From Saccharopolyspora shandongensis (GTDB taxonomy: Bacteria > Actinomycetota > Actinomycetes > Mycobacteriales > Pseudonocardiaceae), in the NCBI RefSeq assembly GCF_900106995.1, contig NZ_FNOK01000001.1:124001-188000 (forward strand): a stretch of DNA of 64,000 bases, read 5' to 3'. A program made the position numbers and the translations under genes. The notes below the pieces were generated by a model that searched no databases, was not told the DNA's origin, and saw only the letters and a program-made list of their open reading frames with translations. Below are positions 58,032-64,000 of this stretch, piece by piece (the stretch's first letter is position 1; every line of letters starts with the position of its first letter).

Positions 58032-58459
58032 GCCAGGATCGTGACGAGCAGGTCGTCCGGCACCAGTCCGAGCTGGTTGAGGAAGTGCAGCTCGTCCATC
58101 ACGTTGTAGTGCTCGACGATCTTGCCGTCGACGATCCGGACCTGGCCCATCACCTGCACCCGGACCCGCCGGCCGGTGGCCCGGACGCCCTGGAAGTCCT
58201 GCTGGTGCGTGCAGGTCGCGGTCATCCGCACGAACAGCCGGTCGCCGTCGGCGGCGAGCTCCTCGATCTCGAAGGCGAGGTCCGGGAACGCGGTGCGGAA
58301 GCCGCCCATCAGCTCGGTGACCTCGTCGCGGCCGTAGGTGCCGAACCGGCCGTGGTGGACCATCTCGGGCGACCAGACCCGGAGCACCTCCTCCTGGTCG
58401 CCCCGATTCATCGCGGCGACGAACCGGCGGAACAGCCGCTCGTTGTCCTCTTCGACCAT
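58028..58459 (-). CDS. SnoaL-like protein, first gene of an oxidation operon
   Basis: A 143-residue SnoaL/NTF2-like protein (FRRFVAAMNRGDQEEVLRVW; VHHGRFGTYGRDEVTELMGG; VQVMGQVRIVDGKIVEHYNV). It is coupled to the FAD monooxygenase, which is followed by the P450. It is divergent from the SDR gene. Resembles the SnoaL proteins at 48527 and 48994. Confidence 0.84.
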   Translation of the reverse strand: MVEEDNERLFRRFVAAMNRGDQEEVLRVWSPEMVHHGRFGTYGRDEVTELMGGFRTAFPDLAFEIEELAADGDRLFVRMTATCTHQQDFQGVRATGRRVRVQVMGQVRIVDGKIVEHYNVMDELHFLNQLGLVPDDLLVTILA

Positions 58460-58632
58460 CGGGCACCTCCGTGCGGTGGAACCGGCGACGTGGGAGAACT
58501 CGTGCTCGACGATATGGCGGTGCGGTGGCGGTGTTCTTCTCGTGCCTTGCTTGATCGACCCGCGCGTTGATTTCGATCGACACTGAAGCCTTCGCAGACA
58601 TGAAAGATATTCACTGAGCGTAGGGTGGCGGC

Positions 58633-59331
58633 ATGGCCGAACCCGTCATGTTGATCACCGGTGCGTCGCGCGGCATCGGCGCGGCCACCGCCCGCGCCGC
58701 CGCAGCGGCCGGCTACCGCCTCGCCCTGCTCTCCCGCTCCGCGGACGCCCTTGCCCCGCTGGTCGACGAGCTGGGCGACGACGCGCTGGCCCTGCCCTGC
58801 GACATCACCGACTGGCCCGCGCTCTCCGCCGCCGTCCAACACGTCGAGGACCACTTCGGGCGCCTGGACGCGGCGTTCGCCAACGCCGGGCTGAGCCTGG
58901 AGACGTCGTTCCTGGGCAACGGCGGCGCGGACCCCGAGCAGTGGCGCGACATGGTCCTGACGAACGTCTACGGCGCCGCCATCACCGCCCGCGCGGCGCT
59001 GCCCGCGCTCACCCGCACGAGCGGCCACCTGCTGCTGACCGGCTCGAACGCCGGCCGCGGCATCCGCCCCGGAAGCCTCTACTCGGCCACCAAGTGGGCG
59101 GTCACGGGACTGGCGCAGAACATTCGCGCCGAATGCGTGGGCACCGGCGTCCGGGTCACCCTCGTCCAGCCGGGCATGGTCGAAACCGAGATGACGGCGT
59201 CCACCCAGGGCGTCCCGAAGCTCCGCGCGGAGGACATCGCCAACGCCGTCCTCTACGCCCTCGGCCAGTCCCCCGGCGTCGACGTCAACGAAGTGGTCAT
59301 CCGCCCGGTCGGCCAAGACCCGAACCGCTGA
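58633..59331 (+). CDS. Short-chain dehydrogenase/reductase
   Basis: A 232-residue classical SDR with the cofactor motif TGASRGIGAATA, the structural ANAG and the catalytic Tyr and Lys of SLYSATKWAVTG. It probably oxidises or reduces a small hydroxyl or keto group with NAD(P). It is the last plus-strand gene before the proteasome locus and ends at a strong terminator; whether it belongs to the cluster is open. Confidence 0.9.
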   Translation: MAEPVMLITGASRGIGAATARAAAAAGYRLALLSRSADALAPLVDELGDDALALPCDITDWPALSAAVQHVEDHFGRLDAAFANAGLSLETSFLGNGGADPEQWRDMVLTNVYGAAITARAALPALTRTSGHLLLTGSNAGRGIRPGSLYSATKWAVTGLAQNIRAECVGTGVRVTLVQPGMVETEMTASTQGVPKLRAEDIANAVLYALGQSPGVDVNEVVIRPVGQDPNR

Positions 59332-59347
59332 GTCCCGCCGCAGCAGA

Positions 59348-59382
59348 GGCGCCCCGCACCGAATTACTCGGTGCGGGGCGCC
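59348..59382. terminator. Bidirectional terminator at the cluster/proteasome boundary
   Basis: A perfect 15-bp stem (59348-59362 with 59368-59382), loop ATTAC, lies between the convergent SDR and pafA genes. Confidence 0.9.
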
Positions 59383-59391
59383 CTCGTCCGG

Positions 59392-60750
59392 TCACAGCGA
59401 GCTGATCAGCCGCTCCACCCGCTCGTCGACCGCCCGGAACGGGTCCTTGCACAGGACGGTCCGCTGCGCCTGGTCGTTGAGCTTCAGGTGCACCCAGTCC
59501 ACGGTGAAGTCCCGGCCCGCGGCCTGCGCGGCGGCGATGAAGTCACCGCGCAGCTTCGCCCGCGTGCTTTGCGGCGGCGTGTCCTTGGCCGCCTCGATCT
59601 CGCCGTCCTCGGTCGCCCGGTCCACCAGGTCCTTGCGCTGCAGCATGTCGAACAGCCCGCGGCCCTGGCGGATGTCGTGATAGGCGAGGTCGAGCTGGGC
59701 GATGCGCGGGCTGGACAGCTCCAGGCCGTGCTTGTTGCGGTACCGCTCCAGCAGCCGGTGCTTGATCGCCCAGTCGATCTCCCGGTCGATCAGCGAGAAG
59801 TCCTGCTGCTCGATCGCGTCCAGCGTGCGGCCCCACAGCTCCAGGATCCGCTCGGTCATCGGGTCCGAACCGCGCCGTGCCACGTGGTCGACCGCCCGGC
59901 CGTAGTACTCCCGCTGGATGTCCAGCGCGGACGCCTCCCGGCCGCCGGCCAGCCGGACCGTGCGCCGCCCGGTGAGGTCGTGGCTGATCTCGCGGATCGC
60001 GCGGATCGGGTTGTCCAGGCTGAAGTCCCGGAACTGCACGCCCTGTTCGACCATCTCCAGCACCAGGTTCGCCGAGCCGACCTTGAGCAGCGTGGTCACC
60101 TCGGACATGTTGGAGTCACCGACGATGACGTGCAGCCGGCGGTACCGCTCGGCGTCGGCGTGCGGCTCGTCGCGGGTGTTGATGATCGGCCGCGAGCGGG
60201 TCGTCGCGCTGGAGACGCCCTCCCAGATGTGCTCGGCGCGCTGCGACAGGCAGTACACGGCACCGCGCGGGGTCTGCAGCACCTTCCCGGCGCCGCAGAT
60301 GAGCTGGCGGGTCACCAGGAACGGCAGCAGCACGTCCGCGATCCGGGAGAACTCCCCGGACCGGCCGACCAGGTAGTTCTCGTGGCAGCCGTAGGAGTTG
60401 CCCGCCGAGTCGGTGTTGTTCTTGAACAGGAAGATGTCCCCGCCGATGCCCTCGTCGGTCAACCGGCGTTCGGCGTCGATGAGCAGGTCCTCCAGGATCC
60501 GCTCGCCCGCCTTGTCGTGGGTGACGAGCTGGACGAGGTCGTCGCATTCCGCCGTGGCGTACTCCGGATGCGAGCCCACGTCGAGGTAGAGCCGGGCCCC
60601 GTTGCGGAGGAAGACGTTCGAAGACCTTCCCCACGACACGACCCGCCGGAACAGGTATCTGGCCACCTCGTCCGGGGACAGTCGCCGCTGCCCGTGGAAC
60701 GTGCAGGTGACCCCGAACTCGGTTTCGATGCCGAAGATCCGCCGCTGCAT
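59392..60750 (-). CDS. pafA: Pup-protein ligase
   Basis: A 452-residue PafA, the ligase that joins Pup to lysines of target proteins. The N terminus [10 protein letters not shown] carries Glu9, a Mg-ATP ligand, and Asp57 in [14 protein letters not shown] is the catalytic base of the family. The C-terminal domain is helical and binds Pup. It is downstream of prcA on the same strand after 314 bp. The normally following pafBC genes are absent here and lie at 14459-16410. Confidence 0.96.
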   Translation of the reverse strand: MQRRIFGIETEFGVTCTFHGQRRLSPDEVARYLFRRVVSWGRSSNVFLRNGARLYLDVGSHPEYATAECDDLVQLVTHDKAGERILEDLLIDAERRLTDEGIGGDIFLFKNNTDSAGNSYGCHENYLVGRSGEFSRIADVLLPFLVTRQLICGAGKVLQTPRGAVYCLSQRAEHIWEGVSSATTRSRPIINTRDEPHADAERYRRLHVIVGDSNMSEVTTLLKVGSANLVLEMVEQGVQFRDFSLDNPIRAIREISHDLTGRRTVRLAGGREASALDIQREYYGRAVDHVARRGSDPMTERILELWGRTLDAIEQQDFSLIDREIDWAIKHRLLERYRNKHGLELSSPRIAQLDLAYHDIRQGRGLFDMLQRKDLVDRATEDGEIEAAKDTPPQSTRAKLRGDFIAAAQAAGRDFTVDWVHLKLNDQAQRTVLCKDPFRAVDERVERLISSL

Positions 60751-61064
60751 GCTTCCACACTAGGCGCAAACGGGGCTTCTCGGCGGTCCGCCGTTCGGGC
60801 ACCGGTGATGCTTTTCTCGCGCGCGACCGGTTGCACCGCGTCATCACGCCCACCTGCCGACCCGCCCCAGCTCAGCGCGCGGCCACCGCGAAGCCGGCCC
60901 ACATCGCATCAGAGGTGCTCAACAGCACCAGAAACCACAGCATCTTGTGGCCACCAACCGAATCCGGGCCCGGCACGGGCGGCGGGCGGCCGTCCGGGGA
61001 GCCCGGACAGCGGTGGAGGGCACCTCCTCGCTGGAAGATGCCCTCCACCGGTGACCGAAGGGAC
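60751..61064 (-). other. Intergenic region between prcA and pafA
   Basis: This 314-bp gap holds a hairpin at 61011-61050 just after prcA and otherwise GC-rich sequence with no clear gene. A pafA promoter is likely within it, but no convincing -35/-10 pair was found. Confidence 0.5.
61011..61050 (-). terminator. Terminator after prcA
   Basis: A perfect 12-bp inverted repeat (61011-61022 with 61039-61050) with a 16-nt loop begins about 15 bp after the prcA stop. Confidence 0.7.
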
Positions 61065-61823
61065 TTACTTGTCCTTCTTGGTCTCGTCCGCGGAATCGCC
61101 GTCGGCGGACTCCTCCGCTTCGGACTCCGGCTCCTTGACCGGGAGCAGCGCCGTCAGCGCCGCGCCCGTGATGCGGCGGAAGGTGCGGTGCGGCCGGACG
61201 CGGTCGAGCACCGCCACCTCGAGCTGGCCGATGCCCAGCTCCCGGGTGCTGTCCCCGCCCGAGGACAGCGCCTCGACCGCGAGCTTCGTCGCGTCGGCGA
61301 GCTCCAGCCCGTCGCTGAAGGAATCCTTCAGCGTGCCGGCGATCGCGTCGGCCTGGCCGCCCATCACGACGAACTGCGGTTCGTCCACGATGGACCCGTC
61401 GTAGGTCAGCCGGTACAGCTGGTCCGTCTCGGCGGTGAAACCGACCTCCGCCACGCAGATCTCCACCTCGAACGGCTTGATCTGCTCGGTGAAGATCGCG
61501 CCGAGGTGCTGGGCGTAGGTGTTGGCCAGCGACCGTCCGGTGACGTCGCGGCGGTCGTAGGAATACCCGCGGACGTCGGCGATCCGCACGCCGGCCACCC
61601 GCAGCGCCTCGAACTCGCTGTAGCGGCCCACCGCGGCGAATCCGATGCGGTCATAGATCTCGGAGACCTTGTGCAGCGTCGGAGACGGGTTCTCGGCGAC
61701 GAACAGCACGCCACCGGCGTACTTCAGCACCACCACGCTGCGGCCCCGCGCGATGCCCTTGCGGGCCAGCTCGGAACGCTCCCGCATCAACTGCTCGGGA
61801 GAGGTGTAGAACGGCATCGTCAC
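61065..61823 (-). CDS. prcA: Proteasome subunit alpha
   Basis: A 252-residue alpha subunit of the 20S proteasome. The N-terminal gating segment [20 protein letters not shown] and the fold residues [16 protein letters not shown] and [14 protein letters not shown] are typical. The tail is rich in Glu/Ser/Asp. The alpha rings gate entry and bind the Mpa/ARC ATPase. Start at GTG 61823 or ATG 61817. It follows prcB after 74 bp. Confidence 0.96.
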   Translation of the reverse strand: MTMPFYTSPEQLMRERSELARKGIARGRSVVVLKYAGGVLFVAENPSPTLHKVSEIYDRIGFAAVGRYSEFEALRVAGVRIADVRGYSYDRRDVTGRSLANTYAQHLGAIFTEQIKPFEVEICVAEVGFTAETDQLYRLTYDGSIVDEPQFVVMGGQADAIAGTLKDSFSDGLELADATKLAVEALSSGGDSTRELGIGQLEVAVLDRVRPHRTFRRITGAALTALLPVKEPESEAEESADGDSADETKKDK

Positions 61824-61897
61824 GGCTGTGCACTCCTGGTTCGAATCTGCTCGCTCGGGCAGGCGTGATCGGGGCCCGGCGGCACCGGGCCACGGCG

Positions 61898-62740
61898 TCA
61901 GCCGCCGGGGTTCTCCAACCGGCCGTTGATCACCTCGGTGGCGACCTCGGCCGTCCGCTCCTCGGGCACCCGCACGGCGCCGTCCGCGGCGGTGATGGTG
62001 ATGACCGACGGGAAGATGCGCCGGGACACGTCGGGGCCACCGGTGGCGGAGTCGTCGTCCGCCGCGTCGTAGAGCGCCTCGACCGCCGCGCGCACGGCGG
62101 CGTCGGCGTCGGCGTCCGGGTCGTAGCGCTTCTTCAGCGCCGACTTCGCGAACAGCGAACCCGAACCGACCGCGTGGTAACCGGCGACCTCGTCGTACCG
62201 GCCGCCGACGACGTCGTAGGAGACGATCCGGCCGGCCCGGTCGGGGTCATCGGCGTCGAGGTCGTACCCGGCGAACAGCGGCACCACCGCGAGGCCCTGC
62301 ATCGCGGCCTGGAGGTTGCCGCGCAGCATGTTGGCCAGCCGGTTCGCCTTGCCGTCCAACGAGAGCGAGACGCCTTCGAGCTTCTCGTAGTGCTCCAGCT
62401 CCACCGCGTACAGCTTGACGAGCTCCTGCGCGACCCCGGCGGTGCCCGCGATGCCGACGGCCGAGTAGGCGTCGGTGACGAACAGCTTCTCCATGTCCCG
62501 CTGGGCGATCAGGTTGCCCATGGTGGCTCGGCGGTCACCGGCCAGCAGGACGCCGCCGCGGAAGGTCACCGCGACGATCGTGGTGCCGTGCGGGGCCTGC
62601 ACGGTGCCCTCCGGCAAGCCGCGGCCGCCGGGCAGCAGTTCGGGCGCGGTCGCGCGGAGGAAGTCGGTGAACGAGTAAGACCCCGGCGTGAGGTAGGCGG
62701 CGGGCAGGGCCTGGCCCGAGCTCGGATCCATCAGCGACAT
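61898..62740 (-). CDS. prcB: Proteasome subunit beta
   Basis: A 280-residue catalytic subunit. A propeptide of 52 residues is removed before Thr53 in [12 protein letters not shown], which becomes the N-terminal nucleophile. GDRRATMGN and the later [13 protein letters not shown] are family features. It lies between pup and prcA in the usual order. Confidence 0.96.
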   Translation of the reverse strand: MSLMDPSSGQALPAAYLTPGSYSFTDFLRATAPELLPGGRGLPEGTVQAPHGTTIVAVTFRGGVLLAGDRRATMGNLIAQRDMEKLFVTDAYSAVGIAGTAGVAQELVKLYAVELEHYEKLEGVSLSLDGKANRLANMLRGNLQAAMQGLAVVPLFAGYDLDADDPDRAGRIVSYDVVGGRYDEVAGYHAVGSGSLFAKSALKKRYDPDADADAAVRAAVEALYDAADDDSATGGPDVSRRIFPSVITITAADGAVRVPEERTAEVATEVINGRLENPGG

Positions 62741-62806
62741 CGTCTCCCGATCGAAGGGCTTGCGACTTCAACAGCACTTTAGTCATGATCCGGCGCGCAG
62801 CCGACA

Positions 62807-62835
62807 ACGCCGGGCCGGAGTTTCCGGCCCGGCGT
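62807..62835 (-). terminator. Hairpin between pup and prcB
   Basis: A perfect 13-bp GC-rich stem (62807-62819 with 62823-62835) with a 3-nt loop lies in the 119-bp pup-prcB gap. It may partly uncouple pup from the proteasome genes. Confidence 0.6.
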
Positions 62836-62859
62836 CGGCGTCACGACCGGGCCCGCGGG

Positions 62860-63051
62860 CTACTGGCCGCCCTTCTGCACGTAGGCGCGGACGAAGTCCT
62901 CGGCGTTCTCCTCCAGGACGTCGTCGATCTCGTCGATCATGGCGTCGACGTCGTCGCCGAGCTTCTCGCGACGTTCCTGACCGGCGGCCTCCGGGCCCTG
63001 CTCTTCGTCGCCTTCGCCCCCGCCGTGCCGCTGAACCTTTTCCTGGGACAT
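62860..63051 (-). CDS. pup: Prokaryotic ubiquitin-like protein Pup
   Basis: A 63-residue, largely disordered acidic protein. The C terminus is GGQ, so Dop must deamidate the last Gln to Glu before PafA can attach it. The C-terminal part (DAMIDEIDDVLEENAEDFV) is the helix-forming region bound by Mpa, PafA and Dop. It lies between dop and prcB, as is usual. Confidence 0.97.
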   Translation of the reverse strand: MSQEKVQRHGGGEGDEEQGPEAAGQERREKLGDDVDAMIDEIDDVLEENAEDFVRAYVQKGGQ

Positions 63052-63212
63052 CTTGCCTCCCGGTGCTCGCCTTCCGGGTGCTCTCCCGGCAATGGGGACA
63101 CCCTGCTGTGAACACTACCCATCCGACACCCGTTCGCCCACGTCCAGCCGGGCGTCTTTTCGATCATCCGCACCGGGCTGACGTGCACGAAACGTGTTCA
63201 CGGACCGGTGGA

Positions 63213-64000
63213 TCAGCCCTTCGTCAGCGAGTCGACCAGCTCTTCGGCGCTGGCCGCCGCCTCCAGCAGGGCTCCCACGTGGGCCTTGGTGCCGCGTAGC
63301 GGTTCCAACGTCGGGATGCGCACCAGGGATTCCCGGCCCAGGTCGAAGATGACCGAATCCCAGGACGCCGCCGCCACCTCGGACGGGTAGCGCTCCAGGC
63401 ACCGGCCGCGGAAGTAGGCGCGGGTGTCCTCCGGCGGCGTGGTCACCGCATCCCGCACCTCCTCCTCGCTGACCAGGCGCTTCATCGAGCCGCGCGCGAC
63501 CAGCCGGTTGTACAGGCCCTTGTCCAGGCGGACGTCGGAGTACTGCAGGTCGACCATGTGCAGCCGCAGCGACGCCCAGCCCAGGCCGTCGCGCGCCCGG
63601 TAGCTCTCCATGAGCCGGAGCTTGGCGGGCCAGTCCAGCCGGTCGGCGCAGTCCATCGGGTCGCCGCCGAGCAGGTCCAGCACCTCGCCCCAGGTGTTCA
63701 GGACGTCGTGGGCGACGCGCTCGCCGCCGTGCTCGTCGAGGTACCGGGCGGCGCGCTCGTGATAGGCGCGCTGCATGTCCAGACCGGTGAACCGGCGCCC
63801 GTCGGTGAGCTCGACGGTCTGCTTGAGGGTCGGGTCGTGGCTGATCAGGTGCACCGCCTGCACCGGGTCGGACAGTTTCAGGTCGTCGAAGCGCTGCCCC
63901 GACTCGATCATGTCCAGCACCAGCGCGGTGGCGCCGAGCTTGAGGTAGGTGGAGGTCTCCGCGAGGTTGGCGTCGCCGATGATGACGTGCAGCCGCCGGT
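63213..64000 (-). CDS. dop: Pup deamidase/depupylase, C-terminal part (partial)
   Basis: The C-terminal 261 residues of Dop, a PafA homologue that deamidates Pup and removes it from targets; the N-terminal half lies beyond the right edge. The visible part begins [20 protein letters not shown] and keeps landmarks shared with PafA ([43 protein letters not shown]). It heads the dop-pup-prcB-prcA order on the minus strand. Confidence 0.95.
   Translation of the reverse strand, partial: RRLHVIIGDANLAETSTYLKLGATALVLDMIESGQRFDDLKLSDPVQAVHLISHDPTLKQTVELTDGRRFTGLDMQRAYHERAARYLDEHGGERVAHDVLNTWGEVLDLLGGDPMDCADRLDWPAKLRLMESYRARDGLGWASLRLHMVDLQYSDVRLDKGLYNRLVARGSMKRLVSEEEVRDAVTTPPEDTRAYFRGRCLERYPSEVAAASWDSVIFDLGRESLVRIPTLEPLRGTKAHVGALLEAAASAEELVDSLTKG

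Noticed and set aside
16411..59391. Integrative element with attachment sites
   Set aside because: No integrase, relaxase, tRNA end or matching direct repeats were seen at either boundary, so I call it an island without a known mobility mechanism.

Overview
The window is high-GC actinobacterial chromosome. The Pup-proteasome genes, PafBC, a HelY-type helicase and the style of the secondary-metabolite genes point to a Pseudonocardiales actinomycete close to Saccharopolyspora. That genus call is inference from gene content, not from a search. I saw no rRNA, tRNA, CRISPR array, transposase or integrase.

Layout. (1) 1-5.4 kb: a fructose PTS operon on the minus strand (DeoR regulator, fruK, EIIA, fruA running off the left edge), with ptsI divergent and a 5'-3' exonuclease after it. 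(2) 5.4-8.9 kb: TetR plus metallo-beta-lactamase-fold pair, an Eis-type acetyltransferase, and a DUF4333 membrane protein. (3) 8.9-16.4 kb, minus strand: helY-like helicase, lipid kinase, tatC, tatA, a small membrane protein, pafC, pafB. (4) 16.4-59.4 kb: a block of about 43 kb holding an enediyne biosynthetic cluster. (5) 59.4-64 kb, minus strand: pafA, prcA, prcB, pup and the end of dop. Regions 3 and 5 are the two halves of the usual dop-pup-prcBA-pafA-pafBC-tatAC-helY locus, so the enediyne block sits between pafA and pafB.

The enediyne core is a colinear plus-strand run: unbL (E4), unbV (E3), unbU (E5), the iterative enediyne PKS (KS-AT-ACP-KR-DH-PPTase, 1857 residues), the E10 hot-dog thioesterase and an MFS exporter. 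It starts behind a clear promoter and a leader of about 180 nt. Around it lie two UbiB/ABC1-type kinases (one coupled to a discrete PKS-type ketoreductase), a HEAT-repeat/calcium-loop protein paired with a DUF6073 protein, two proteins with double SRPBCC (AHSA1/CalC-like) domains (one fused to a methyltransferase), about eight SnoaL-like domains, a SnoaL-DyP peroxidase fusion, a second methyltransferase, a flavin-dependent decarboxylase-like protein coupled to a DrrAB-type exporter, two P450s, a FAD monooxygenase, an SDR, an NmrA-like protein, two VOC proteins, two paralogous AraC regulators and an HxlR-SCP2 regulator. This accessory set matches no enediyne pathway I can name, so the product is probably an undescribed enediyne.

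Two genes look damaged: a SnoaL domain is split by a frameshift near 42.12 kb, and a DUF1905/OmdA gene carries an in-frame amber codon at 42.83 kb. Non-coding features include strong hairpin terminators, a dispersed intergenic repeat in three copies with a covarying hairpin, a 16-bp promoter-proximal motif shared by two cluster genes, and a 24-bp perfect palindrome inside the PKS gene.
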